DNA of 64,000 nucleotides from Thermoactinospora rubra (GCF_002093975.1 NZ_MSZZ01000032.1:1-64000), one strand, 5' to 3'; counted from the stretch's first letter, positions 54,264-62,031 are shown. Program-made: numbers and translations. Notes: generated by a model from the sequence alone, not told the origin.

Positions 54264-54821
54264 ATGCGAACGGCGACGGCGGAGTCCAGGCCGCGTGACC
54301 GGGAGGCCACGCGGCGGCGTCTGCTGCGCGCGGCCCGGGAGCTGTTCGCCGAGCACGGGTACGAAGGCGTGACCGTGCGCATGATCGCCGCCGCGGCGGA
54401 CGCGAACCTGGCCCTGGTCGCCCGCTACTTCGGGTCCAAGGCAGGGCTGTTCGCCGAGGTGCTGAAGGATGAGCCGAGCGTGCGGCAGGTGTTCGAGGGC
54501 GATCCGGCGGGACTGCCCAGGCGCCTGGCGGAGTACGCGGCGCTGCGCATGCACAGCGACCCGGAAAGCCCCATCCTGCGATCCCTCGAACGCTCGGCCG
54601 GCGATCCGGAGATCCAGGCGATCGTGCGCGACCGGCTGCGCAACGCGGTCATCGAACCGCTCGCCGCCCTGCTGCCCGGCCCCGACCCGCAGGCGCGCGC
54701 CCGGCTGGTGACGACCGTCTTCATCGGCATCGGCACCATGCGCCGCCTGCTCGGTCCCGAGGTGCCCACCGAGGCGGACGTGGACCGGCTGACCGCCGTG
54801 TTCGAGCAGGCGCTCCGCTGA
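54264..54821 (+). CDS. TetR-family repressor
   Basis: 185-residue regulator. The N-terminal HTH spans about 15-60 (TRRRLLRAARELFAEHGYEG, then MIAAAADANLALVARYFGSK). The C-terminal ligand domain is helical and typical in length. ATG 54264 is used; a GTG lies directly before it. It diverges from the DHA2 transporter, with the operator in between, so it most likely represses that gene and itself. The stop is 68 bases before the NmrA-like gene. Confidence 0.92.
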   Translation: MRTATAESRPRDREATRRRLLRAARELFAEHGYEGVTVRMIAAAADANLALVARYFGSKAGLFAEVLKDEPSVRQVFEGDPAGLPRRLAEYAALRMHSDPESPILRSLERSAGDPEIQAIVRDRLRNAVIEPLAALLPGPDPQARARLVTTVFIGIGTMRRLLGPEVPTEADVDRLTAVFEQALR

Positions 54822-54888
54822 GAGCATGCCGTACGGCCCGGCCTCGCTTCTACGATGGGCGGAGCCGTACGTCTTGAGGGGGTTTGCC

Positions 54889-55740
54889 ATGGATCAGGGC
54901 ACGACCGAGTCGATCTTGGTCACCGGTGCGACGGGGAACGTCGGCGGCGAGGTGGTGCGGGCCCTCCTGCGCGCCGGGGCGCCGGTCAAGGCGCTGGTCC
55001 GCGCGCCGCGTGACCTGCTTGACGGGGTGGAGCAGGTGGTCGGCGACCTCAACCGGCCGGAGACGCTGGGGGCGGCGCTCGAGGGCGTACGGGGCGTGTT
55101 CCTGCTGCCGGGCTACGACGACATGCCGGGGCAGCTGGAGCAGATGCGCCGGGCGGGGGTCACCCGCGTGGTGCTGCTGTCCGGCCTGTCGACCGTCGCC
55201 AAGGACACGGACAACGCCGTCTCGGCGTACATGATCCGCTCGGAGACGGCGGTGCGGGAGTCGGGGCTGGAGTGGACGTTCCTGCGGCCGAGCGCGTTCA
55301 TGTCCAACACGCTGCGCTGGCTGCCGCAGCTGCGGGACGGCGACGTGGTGCGCGACGCCTTCGGCGGCGTGCCGGTGGCGAACGTCGACCCGTACGACAT
55401 CGCGGCGGTCGCGGCCGAGGCGCTCCTGCGACCGGGCCACTCGGGCAGGATCTACCCGCTGAGCGGGCCGGAGGCGTTGCTTCCCGCGGAACGGCTGGCC
55501 GTCCTCGGGCGCGTGCTCGGCAGGGACCTGCGTTTCGTGGCGCTGTCCGATGAGGAGGCGCGGGCGCAGATGACGGCCGACGGCGTGCCGCCGCAGTACA
55601 TCGAGGCGTTCTTCGGCTTCTACAGCGCTGGGACGTTGGACGAGTCGAGGGTGTACACGACGGTGGAGGACGTGACGGGGCGGCCGCCGCGCACCTTCGA
55701 GGAGTGGGCCCGGGCGCACGCCTCCGAGTTCGCGGCATAG
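54889..55740 (+). CDS. NmrA-like NAD(P)-binding protein
   Basis: 283-residue Rossmann protein: LVTGATGNVGGEVV at the start, then LLSGLSTVAKD and FLRPSAFMSN as in the NmrA/atypical SDR group that includes NAD(P)H:quinone reductases and redox sensors. The catalytic YxxxK of classical SDRs is not seen. ATG 54889 follows GAGGGGG; an upstream ATG at 54826 adds 21 residues with no homology. It may share the TetR transcript. Confidence 0.85.
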   Translation: MDQGTTESILVTGATGNVGGEVVRALLRAGAPVKALVRAPRDLLDGVEQVVGDLNRPETLGAALEGVRGVFLLPGYDDMPGQLEQMRRAGVTRVVLLSGLSTVAKDTDNAVSAYMIRSETAVRESGLEWTFLRPSAFMSNTLRWLPQLRDGDVVRDAFGGVPVANVDPYDIAAVAAEALLRPGHSGRIYPLSGPEALLPAERLAVLGRVLGRDLRFVALSDEEARAQMTADGVPPQYIEAFFGFYSAGTLDESRVYTTVEDVTGRPPRTFEEWARAHASEFAA

Positions 55741-55743
55741 GGG

Positions 55744-56295
55744 TCATGTCGCCTTGTCGGCCTCGTGACATATTCGGCCGATCCTCGCGAGTACGGCGAG
55801 GCCGTCCTCTGACGGTGTTCCGACCTGGGCGGCATGGTGGGTGCCGAGCTGAGCGTCCAGGTGGAGGAGTGCGCCGATCCCCCAAGGATCGTCGTCGCGC
55901 ACGGTGAGATAGCTGAGGAGAAGGGCGGCGTCGGCCGGCTGGCCCAGGCGCGCGAGGGCGAAGCAGTAGCCCTGGGTGGCGTAGGTCGGGTTGCCGTGGA
56001 GGAGCAGGTCGCCGAGCCGTACGCGGAACTGGGCCCGCCGGTCGAACCCGATGAGCCACGCGCCCGTGAGCCCGGCGCGCCACTCGCTGTCGAGCAGCGC
56101 GTCGAGCTCTGTGTCGGTTATTCGCCGGGCGTCCTTGGCGAGGGACTGGATGAACTTCGCCCTCTTGCCGTCGGGCTTGATCATGAAGTTGGCGTGAAGG
56201 AGCTCCAGATAGCGGCGTACGGGCCCGCGCCCGGCCAGGACGTACCGGCGGACCGCCTTCTTGAGCACAGGATCGGACCGTCCCGGTAAGCGCAT
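55744..56295 (-). CDS. Hypothetical protein (DUF6000-like)
   Basis: 183-residue soluble protein with KAVRRYVLAGRGPVRRYLEL, ANFMIKPDGK, LLDSEWRAGLTGAWLIGFDR and YCFALARLGQPADAALL segments, resembling the DUF6000 proteins of actinobacteria as I remember them. Helical and basic in the first half; no catalytic residues recognised. I chose ATG 56295; an ATG at 56346 would add an Ala/Ser-rich leader. It stops three bases before the NmrA-like gene's stop on the other strand and borders the element's left end. Confidence 0.6.
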   Translation of the reverse strand: MRLPGRSDPVLKKAVRRYVLAGRGPVRRYLELLHANFMIKPDGKRAKFIQSLAKDARRITDTELDALLDSEWRAGLTGAWLIGFDRRAQFRVRLGDLLLHGNPTYATQGYCFALARLGQPADAALLLSYLTVRDDDPWGIGALLHLDAQLGTHHAAQVGTPSEDGLAVLARIGRICHEADKAT

Positions 56296-56357
56296 GCCGC
56301 CATCCAGAAGAAGAGAGGAGCCGCCCGACGCCGCGGCGGCGGGCATGGAGAACGGAA

Positions 56358-56387
56358 AGGCCCTTCCCCGGTTGCTGGGAAGGGCCT
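56358..56387 (-). terminator. Hairpin next to the tRNA-Ser remnant
   Basis: AGGCCCTTCCC and GGGAAGGGCCT form an 11-bp stem with an eight-base loop. Its layout is the same as the terminator at the intact tRNA-Ser(GCU): it lies just beyond the repeated tRNA end. It is the likely original terminator of that tRNA before insertion of the element. Confidence 0.7.
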
Positions 56388-56391
56388 CTCA

Positions 56392-56450
56392 TGTGCGGAG
56401 GCTGAGGGACGTGAACCCCTCAATGGGCGGTAAACCCAAACCGCATCGGC
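56392..56450 (-). repeat. Left attachment-site repeat (3' half of tRNA-Ser)
   Basis: This stretch repeats the 3' half of the tRNA-Ser(GCU) gene at 61213-61268. A 24-base core is identical (56423-56446 and 61241-61264), and flanking bases differ at a few sites in the T arm. Such a copy of a tRNA end about 4.8 kb away is what integration of a mobile element by a tyrosine recombinase leaves behind. Confidence 0.85.
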
Positions 56451-56538
56451 AGCTAGAAGCTTGATCGTTCCAGGGCGTTTCATGTGGGCCGATGCGGCTG
56501 CGCGGTCTCGCCGGAACGGGGTGGTACGGCGGGGAACT

Positions 56539-56557
56539 GCAACCTAAACTGCAACCC
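56539..56557 (+). repeat. GCAACC double repeat near the left end
   Basis: GCAACCTAAACTGCAACCC here resembles GCAACCCGAACCGCAACCC at 61135-61153 in the same orientation, near the other end of the element. Pairs of short repeats close to attachment sites are typical arm-type binding sites of tyrosine integrases. Confidence 0.55.
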
Positions 56558-56644
56558 CTCTCGATCTTTACCCGCGCCGGCGAACGCCTCGTTTCCTGAT
56601 CATCCCGATGCTCCTATGGATGTCAAGGAGCCGGCGGCCGGGGC

Positions 56645-56703
56645 GCGCCCCAGGTGGTGTTCACCGACCCGCAGGCCTGCTCGGTCGGCCGCACCGAGCA
56701 GGC
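56645..56703 (+). pseudogene. Fragment of a pyridine-nucleotide-disulfide oxidoreductase
   Basis: Only about 20 codons survive in one frame, reading PQVVFTDPQACSVGRTEQ, the start of the dimerisation domain of the lipoamide-dehydrogenase/mercuric-reductase family. Everything before and after is out of frame or missing. It is outside the intact genes and inside the element. Other bases between 56450 and 57011 show no gene. Confidence 0.45.
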
Positions 56704-57011
56704 GCCCACGCCGACGGCTTCCAGGTGCGCGCTGACCCGCTCTCACGCACCTTCGTCCGCCCCACCGAGTTTCCCGTGGTGAGCATCACGAAGATCCGCG
56801 GCCGCGTGCGCGGGCGTGTCTTGCTCATCCGGGCCGTTCCCTGACCCACCTCTCCGAAAGCTGGATGACCGCCTGCCGATAGTTGAAGCCGCCTCTCCTG
56901 GAATTCGACGGCGAGGGGTGCGAGTGTGGAAGGTAGGACTCCCCCATGGCACAACAGCAGCCCCGGTGGCATACACAGGCCACCGGCATCGAACGGGGAG
57001 GAGCCGACACC

Positions 57012-57458
57012 GTGGACATGAAGCTCGAGGTCGTGGTGCTGCCGGTCGCCGATGTGGATCGGTCCAAGACCTTCTACAAGGCGCTCGGGTGGCGGGAGGA
57101 CACCGACATCGCCGCCGGTGACGGCTTCCGGGCGGTGCAGCTGACTCCACCCGGCTCCGGGTGCTCGGTCATCTTCGGCAGCGGGGTCACCTCGGCCGCG
57201 CCGGGCTCGACGCAGGGGCTGTACCTGGTCGTGAACGACATCGACGCGGCACGGTCCGAGCTCATCGACCGCGGGGTCGACGTGAGCGAGGTGTTCCATG
57301 ACGCGGGCGAGGCACTGCCCCAAGCCGGAACCGAAGGACGACGGGTGCCCGGCCCGGCTCCGGACCGCAAGAGCTACTTCTCTTTCGCCTCGTTCAGTGA
57401 CCCCGATGGCAACGGCTGGCTGCTGCAGGAGGTCACCACCCGCCTTCCGGGGCGGTGA
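57012..57458 (+). CDS. VOC-family (glyoxalase/bleomycin-resistance fold) protein
   Basis: 148-residue VOC protein: LEVVVLPVADVDRSKTFYKA starts the first beta-alpha-beta module; FRAVQLTPPGSGCSVIFG, LYLVVNDIDAARSELIDRG and FASFSDPDGNGWLLQEV complete the fold. The metal ligands characteristic of glyoxalase I are not all obvious, so function is open. I use GTG 57012, nine bases after GGAGGA; ATG 57018 is possible. It is cargo of the decayed element and is followed 51 bases later by a small gene. Confidence 0.8.
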   Translation: MDMKLEVVVLPVADVDRSKTFYKALGWREDTDIAAGDGFRAVQLTPPGSGCSVIFGSGVTSAAPGSTQGLYLVVNDIDAARSELIDRGVDVSEVFHDAGEALPQAGTEGRRVPGPAPDRKSYFSFASFSDPDGNGWLLQEVTTRLPGR

Positions 57459-57509
57459 CCCCGGGGCCGGCGGCGGCCGGGCGGCTGTCCTCGCAGGAGG
57501 AGTACCGAG

Positions 57510-57695
57510 ATGCCAGTGACCTATAACTCCGCGGCCGACCTGGCCGAGGCCCTGCGCCGTGCGGAGGCCGCGCATGGCCGGCATGAGCAGGAGATCGGGC
57601 ACCCCGATCCCGACTGGCCGGCTTGGTATGCGCAGTACATGGTGGACGAGCAGGCCGGGGACGCCGGTGGTGCAAGCCCGGCGGCGAGCGGGTGA
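57510..57695 (+). CDS. Small 61-residue protein downstream of the VOC gene
   Basis: 61-residue soluble protein: an N-terminal helix (SAADLAEALRRAEAAHGRHE) and a conserved-looking tail segment PDPDWPAWYAQYMVDEQAG. A strong GGAGGAG precedes the ATG by five to nine bases. Similar short proteins with a DWPxWYAxYM segment are often placed after VOC genes in actinobacteria, as I remember. No function known. Confidence 0.65.
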   Translation: MPVTYNSAADLAEALRRAEAAHGRHEQEIGHPDPDWPAWYAQYMVDEQAGDAGGASPAASG

Positions 57696-57989
57696 GCACT
57701 GTCCACTATGCCTGTCGGGCTCCCGCTCTCGACACACCGGCACGCTCCTCTGCCGACCGGTCCACGAGATCGGGCACACCGGTGGCGACGACACGGACCT
57801 GGACGGCCGACGGCGGCCCCAGCTGACTGAGTCGTCGCGTTTGAGGCGTGGGCGACGAACTCGACGACCTGACCACCCAGGTCCGAGCCAAGGTCAACGG
57901 CGGCATCTTCGAGCTGGTGTTCGCCCGGATGGGCCTTGGTGATCACGCGCGGATGCTGCGGATGTTCGCCGGTGCGCTGGTGACGCGGC
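57696..57989. other. Stretch without recognisable gene
   Basis: About 290 bases inside the element. An open frame at 57848 (plus strand) reads LDDLTTQVRAKVNGG but runs out of character after about 50 codons; it may be the remnant of a lost gene. I see no RNA, promoter or repeat. Confidence 0.4.
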
Positions 57990-58490
57990 ACGTTTGCCAA
58001 ACGGATCGGATGTCAGCTCACCGTGCGGTGTTCGGGCTTTGTTCGGCGGGACGTGGACCTCGATGTACTCGCCGTGGGACAGCCGCCTGATGACGCCGGA
58101 CTCCACGCCGCCCGCTCGGACGTCGGCCTCCTCCGCGAAGGCCCGGGAACGGCAGCGGGAGCAGTACACCCTGGATCCGCAGACCGGCGCCAGACGACAG
58201 GTCGTCGGGCAGCGAGTAGCCGGTCAGGCCTCCAGCAGCGCCAGCGTCGGCAACATCAGGCCGATCAGACAGTTGAGCTCGCGCGGCTTGCGGTATGCGC
58301 CCGTGAAGAACACGCGGAGCATGTGCGACATCATGCCGGCCACGAACAGCAGGGCCGCCCAGCAGCAGAATGATGAACGAGTAAAGCGCGATCTCGCCCA
58401 GCAGGAACGACCAGCGGTCGGGGAAGACCTTACGCAGGTTCCGTTCAGGAGGCGCCCAGGCCCGTCCGGTCGTCGACGAAACCGCTCGTG
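57990..58490 (-). pseudogene. qcrB: qcrB (cytochrome bc complex cytochrome b) pseudogene
   Basis: Pieces of actinobacterial cytochrome b appear in order but in different frames: [20 protein letters not shown] (first helix region), then [20 protein letters not shown] and [20 protein letters not shown] after an internal deletion, then [18 protein letters not shown] after a one-base loss in GAGGCCTGACCGG (expected GAGGGCCTG). The C-terminal tail resembles [20 protein letters not shown]. At least two frameshifts and a deletion of roughly 80 codons mean it is dead. It is next to an intact type II NADH dehydrogenase. Confidence 0.8.
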
Positions 58491-58520
58491 CTTGCTATGG
58501 GCTTCGGGAGGTTTCCGCTG

Positions 58521-59822
58521 TCACTCGGCGACCGGGGCCGCGCTGTGGCGTGGCCCCAGGTAACGCCAGAAGAAGTCGTTGAGCACGGTGATCCGGTTCC
58601 GCCCGCTCAGCAGGTACGCGATGTGCACGAAGATCCACACCAGCCAGGGGAGCAGGCCATGCATGGTCGCGCCGTTGGGCAGCTGTATCACCGCCTCAGC
58701 GCGGCCGACGATCGCCATGATGCCGGGGTCGCGGTAGGAGAACGGCTGGACGGGGCGGCCCTGGGCGGCGGCGAGGATCTGCCGGCCCACATGCTTGCCC
58801 ATCTGGATGGCCGGCTGGGCGACCTGCGGCAGCGGCTGGGGAGGCAGCGCGAGGTCGCCGGCGACGAACACCTCCGGATGCTCCTCCAGGTTGAGCGCCT
58901 CGGTGACGACGACCCTGCCGCCCTTGCCCTGCGGCAGACCGCAGTCGGCGACCTCCTTGGGCGCAATGACGCCGGGCGCCCAGATGGTGACATCGCTGTG
59001 TAGCCGGGTGCCGTCGTCGAGGATGACAGCGTCCGGTTCGACCGCGGTGACGGTGCTGCCAAGCCTAAGGTTGACGCCGCGCTTGCGCAGCGCGTCGGCG
59101 GCGGCGTCGCGCAGGCGCGGCTTGTACGGTGCGAGCACGTAGTCCAACCGCTCGACCAGGGTGACGCTAGTCTGCTCGGGCTTGATCTCCGAGTGGGTGA
59201 GCGGGATGGTATGGCGGCGTAGCTCGGCCAGGACCCCGGCCGTCTCGACGCCGGTGGGTCCGCCGCCGACGACGACGACGTGAGTGCCGGGGCGCTTGGC
59301 CTCGGCGGTCTCCTCCAGGCAGCGCATCATCCGCTCCCGCAGGGTGACCGCGTCGCGGATGGAGTACATCGGCATGGCGTGCTCCCGGGCGCCTTCGATG
59401 CCGAACCAGTTGGTGGTGACGCCGGTGGCGAGCACGAGGTAGTCGTAGTCGATGGCGGTGCCGTCGGCAAGCTCCACCCACTTGTCGTCGAGGTGCAGAT
59501 TGCTCAGCCTGGCCACACGGACGCGCACGCTGGGGTACTTGCCGGCGAAGGCGCGCAGCGGGTAGGCGACGTCCCCGGCGTTGATGCCTGCCGTGGCGAC
59601 CTGGTAGATCAGCGGCTGAAAGGTGGAGTACGGGCGGGGGTCGACAAGGGCGACGAGCGCGCCGCCGCGTGCGAGCTCTCGGACCGCGTTCAGCCCGGCG
59701 AAGCCCGCACCCACGACCACGACGCGGGGCCTGGCCGGTCGTCCCACCGGCTTATGGCGCGTCCTCACACGTTCCACGGGTGTCTTCACAGCGCTCTTCA
59801 GTGGCGCCAACACACGGGCCAT
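58521..59822 (-). CDS. ndh: Type II NADH dehydrogenase (NDH-2)
   Basis: 433-residue flavoprotein that passes electrons from NADH to menaquinone without proton pumping. The FAD site is VVVVGAGFAGLNAV, with STFQPLIYQVATAGI following, and the NADH site is VVVVGGGPTGVETAG; FVAGDLA is the second FAD contact. A C-terminal amphipathic stretch (LPWLVWIFVHIAYLL) anchors it to the membrane. ATG 59822 follows GGAGG by seven bases. It is the only clearly intact enzyme of the decayed element. Confidence 0.92.
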   Translation of the reverse strand: MARVLAPLKSAVKTPVERVRTRHKPVGRPARPRVVVVGAGFAGLNAVRELARGGALVALVDPRPYSTFQPLIYQVATAGINAGDVAYPLRAFAGKYPSVRVRVARLSNLHLDDKWVELADGTAIDYDYLVLATGVTTNWFGIEGAREHAMPMYSIRDAVTLRERMMRCLEETAEAKRPGTHVVVVGGGPTGVETAGVLAELRRHTIPLTHSEIKPEQTSVTLVERLDYVLAPYKPRLRDAAADALRKRGVNLRLGSTVTAVEPDAVILDDGTRLHSDVTIWAPGVIAPKEVADCGLPQGKGGRVVVTEALNLEEHPEVFVAGDLALPPQPLPQVAQPAIQMGKHVGRQILAAAQGRPVQPFSYRDPGIMAIVGRAEAVIQLPNGATMHGLLPWLVWIFVHIAYLLSGRNRITVLNDFFWRYLGPRHSAAPVAE

Positions 59823-60318
59823 CACCGGGCCTCCCTCCACGATTCGCCTGGCTGCGAAACCGTTGCAGCAACTGGCACCTTGCCGGTCGCACGCTCTGCT
59901 GATGGGAGAGCACGCGGCCTGCTGTGGGAGAGCATGCGGCGGCCCGCAGCCACCATGCCAGCAGTCAGAAAGCAACAGGCAAACCGTACTTGGATCATGA
60001 AGCTCCGCCATTCAGCTTGGACCTTGAGGCGCGCGGGGACGATCGTGGGCGTCCCGGCTTCCGCCCGCCCAAAGGGCTCGCTGCTCGGACTCGCCGTACC
60101 ACCGGATACAGCCGAAGCGGCTCGCCTCGGGGTGGGGTCTCGGTCAGGCGGAGCGGAGTCGCTTGACATTTCGAAGCCTACCAAGGGCGAATTCAAGCCT
60201 TGGTAATGGGCTGCTCAGGCGCCGCCGGTCAAGCCGCCCCAAGGACCGCACTGCGACGAACTGCGCGGTCGGCTGCCGTGCGGCAGGGTCGGCAGTTCAC
60301 GCGACCTAGCCTGAACCC
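59823..60318. other. Upstream region of ndh and AhpD-like fragment
   Basis: About 500 bases without a gene. TTGACA occurs at 60163-60168. TACCAAGG (60179-60186) and CCTTGGTA (60198-60205) form an eight-base inverted repeat spaced by 11 bases, possibly an operator for the truncated gene that starts at 60319. Confidence 0.45.
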
Positions 60319-60474
60319 GTGGCTGAGCAACGACACGTCAACATCGGCAAGCAGCACCCGACCAGCCACAAGGCTCTCATCGCTTCGTCGGCGGAGGCGA
60401 AGGAGAGCGCCGCGGCGGCAGGTCTCGACCTGTCGACGACGGCCGAATTCCTGGATCAGGCCCACTTTCCGTGA
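60319..60474 (+). pseudogene. Truncated AhpD/carboxymuconolactone-decarboxylase-like fragment
   Basis: 51 codons from GTG 60319 read AEQRHVNIGKQHPTSHKAL and LIASSAEAKESAAAAGLDLS, which resembles the N-terminus of AhpD-like proteins but stops before the CxxC active site. The break coincides with the palindromic CCCACTT...AAGTGGG at 60461-60480, next to the IS remnant, so insertion of the IS probably cut the gene. Confidence 0.45.
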
Positions 60475-60480
60475 AGTGGG

Positions 60481-60830
60481 TCCTGTTCAGTCAGCCATCA
60501 GGATGCGTTTGCGCAGGAGATCGGGGGTGGGCGCGGCCATGCATCCGCCGTTTGATCATCTTGGTCCGGTTGCCGTGCCCTTCGACGGGTCCGGAGCTGT
60601 AGGGCGGGGTGAGGCCGGCGGTGACGGCGTCTTGGTCGCGGCGTAATCCGGCGACGAAGAAGTGCAGGCCAGGCAGGTCGTCGCGGAGCACCGCGGTGAT
60701 CCATGCCTGCAGATTTCTGGCCGCGGCGGTTCATCATCATCTCGGCGAACTGGCGGACATGGGTGCGTTCGACGGCCTCGCCGAGATCGCGCCAGACATG
60801 CCGGCGATCAGGACTCGGATGGCCTGAGGT
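60481..60830 (-). mobile_element. ISL3-family transposase remnant
   Basis: Fragments of an ISL3 transposase C-terminus lie in different frames on the minus strand: [44 protein letters not shown], then AVTAGLTPPYSSGPVEGHGN and RTKMIKRRMHGRAHP. A one-base insertion in a C run (CACCCCCGAT) shifts the end, which would otherwise read PDLLRKRILMAD-stop. The N-terminal half, left end and catalytic region are missing. Confidence 0.75.
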
Positions 60831-60854
60831 GCGCCGCGGGCCACCCCGTGGACA

Positions 60855-61131
60855 GACCATGACCTGGTCTTCGCCACAAGGTACGGCGGCCCGATCGAGC
60901 GAACCGAGGACTGGAGGACGCGGAAGTCGATCCTCACGCAGGCGGGTGCCCGGGACGCCTGGGGTTCACGACGCCCGCCACACCGCCGCGACGCTCCTCA
61001 TCGAGGAGGGCGTGCACATCCGCGTCGTCCAAGAGATCCTCGGCCACGCGAGGGTCACGACGACCGAGCGTTACACGAGCCTCCAGATGAAGGACGCCGG
61101 CGACCGTATGGAGCAGGCCCTCTGGGGCTGA
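60855..61131 (+). pseudogene. int: Tyrosine integrase remnant (C-terminal catalytic part, frameshifted)
   Basis: One frame (about 60861-60950) reads [19 protein letters not shown], then the sequence continues in another frame as [20 protein letters not shown] and [20 protein letters not shown]. The residues HDAR, GHAR and ERYT are the catalytic Arg-His, His-Arg and Tyr nucleophile. The N-terminal two thirds are missing and the frames are broken, so the element cannot excise itself. Position next to the intact tRNA is canonical for such elements. Confidence 0.85.
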
Positions 61132-61134
61132 TTG

Positions 61135-61153
61135 CAACCCGAACCGCAACCCG
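61135..61153 (+). repeat. GCAACC double repeat near the right end
   Basis: GCAACCCGAACCGCAACCC lies four bases after the integrase remnant stop and 62 bases from the tRNA repeat, matching the copy at 56539-56557. Candidate arm-type integrase site. Confidence 0.55.
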
Positions 61154-61171
61154 GGCCGGTTGCGTAGATCA

Positions 61172-61204
61172 AAAAAGCCCTTCCCGTGAGACTCGGGAAG
61201 GGCC
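61172..61204 (-). terminator. Terminator of tRNA-Ser(GCU)
   Basis: On the minus strand GCCCTTCCCG pairs with CGGGAAGGGC around a seven-base loop and is followed by TTTTTT. It lies 11 bases beyond the tRNA end, and is similar to the hairpin at the left repeat, so the element brought its own terminator. Confidence 0.8.
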
Positions 61205-61212
61205 TTTCGAAG

Positions 61213-61268
61213 TGCGGAGGCTGAGGGATTTGAACCCTCGATGGGCGGTAAACCCAAACCGCATTAGC
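61213..61268 (-). repeat. Right attachment-site repeat
   Basis: This is the 3' half of the intact tRNA gene and matches 56392-56450, with an identical core at 61241-61264. It reconstitutes the tRNA, so the gene survived insertion. Confidence 0.85.
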
Positions 61269-61304
61269 AGTGCGGCGCCATAGACCTGACTAGGCGAAGC
61301 CTCC
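61215..61304 (-). tRNA. tRNA-Ser (anticodon GCT)
   Basis: A 90-base class II tRNA: acceptor GGAGGCT pairs with AGCCTCC; the anticodon arm is CCGCA-CTGCTAA-TGCGG with anticodon GCT; the variable arm is long; the T arm is GAGGG-TTCAAAT-CCCTC. No CCA is encoded. Its 3' half served as integration target for the element to the left. Confidence 0.95.
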
Positions 61305-61385
61305 TGGTAGCCATCTGGCTCAGCACAGAGTACCGGCCTTCTGGCGAGGCGGCAAAGCGGTTGTCGGGTGCGCCGTCACGGAAGG

Positions 61386-61428
61386 TTATCCACTGGCTGT
61401 GGACAACGTCGTCCACAGCTGTGGACAA
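61386..61428. promoter_or_regulatory. Cluster of four DnaA-box-like sites
   Basis: TTATCCACT (61386-61394), TGTGGACAA (61398-61406), TCGTCCACA (61409-61417) and TGTGGACAA (61420-61428) lie within 43 bases. Two are exact TTGTCCACA boxes. They alternate in orientation and include the palindrome CTGTGGAC/GTCCACAG. A fifth box lies at 62023-62031. They lie six bases from the yceI stop, outside an oriC context. Confidence 0.6.
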
Positions 61429-61434
61429 CCGTCA

Positions 61435-61995
61435 TCAAGCCGGGTTCGCCTCGCCCTCGATCTCGATCTTGACCTTCTTGCCGACCAGCACGCCGCCGGT
61501 CTCCAGGGCCTGGTTCCAGGTCAGCCCGAACTCCTCGCGGTCGAGCTCCGTGGTGATCGTGAAGCCCCAGACCGGGACGCCCCACGGGTTGGTGCCGGCG
61601 CCGCCGTACTCGACCGTGAGCTCGACCTCCTTGGTCACGTCACGGATGGTGAGGTCGCCCAGCACCGTGAACTCGTCGCCCGAGTGGCCGACGACACGCT
61701 TGGAGCGGAAGGTGATCTCGGGGTACTTCTCGACGGCCAGGAAGTCGTCGCTGCGCAGGTGGCCGTCGCGGTCGGCCACGCCCGTGGTGATGCTGTCGGT
61801 GTAAATCGTCAGCTGGGCGGACGACTCGAGCGGGTTGTCGGCGATGGTCACCGAGCCCTCGAACTTCTGGAAGCTGCCACGCACCTTGCTGACCATCATG
61901 TGCTTGACGACGAAGCCGATGGTCGTGTGTGCGGGGTCGAGGTTGTAGGTGCCAGGGGCCGGGATCTCCAGGCCTTCCCAGGTCCGAGTGGTCAT
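61435..61995 (-). CDS. yceI: YceI-family lipid-binding protein
   Basis: 186-residue lipocalin-like protein that binds long polyisoprenoid chains. The fold signature is PGTYNLDPAHTTIGFVVKHM, then SKVRGSF and LTIRDVTKEVELTVEYGG. No signal peptide is seen, so this is a cytoplasmic version common in actinobacteria. ATG 61995 follows GAGGAG by seven bases. It diverges from marR with two palindromes in between. Confidence 0.92.
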   Translation of the reverse strand: MTTRTWEGLEIPAPGTYNLDPAHTTIGFVVKHMMVSKVRGSFQKFEGSVTIADNPLESSAQLTIYTDSITTGVADRDGHLRSDDFLAVEKYPEITFRSKRVVGHSGDEFTVLGDLTIRDVTKEVELTVEYGGAGTNPWGVPVWGFTITTELDREEFGLTWNQALETGGVLVGKKVKIEIEGEANPA

Positions 61996-62031
61996 CGCGG
62001 GCTCCTCATGTAGTGCTTGCTGTGTGGACAG

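Noticed and set aside
57848-58090. 80-codon frame upstream of the qcrB pseudogene
   Set aside because: It overlaps the qcrB tail on the other strand and loses coding character after about 50 codons.
61398-61417. CTGTGGAC/GTCCACAG palindrome as yceI terminator
   Set aside because: The stem is short, there is no T-run and the sequence is better explained by paired DnaA boxes; not excluded.
61386-61428. Reading the DnaA-box cluster as an origin of replication
   Set aside because: No AT-rich unwinding region and no dnaA, dnaN or rpmH neighbours are present; I keep it only as a DnaA-binding cluster.
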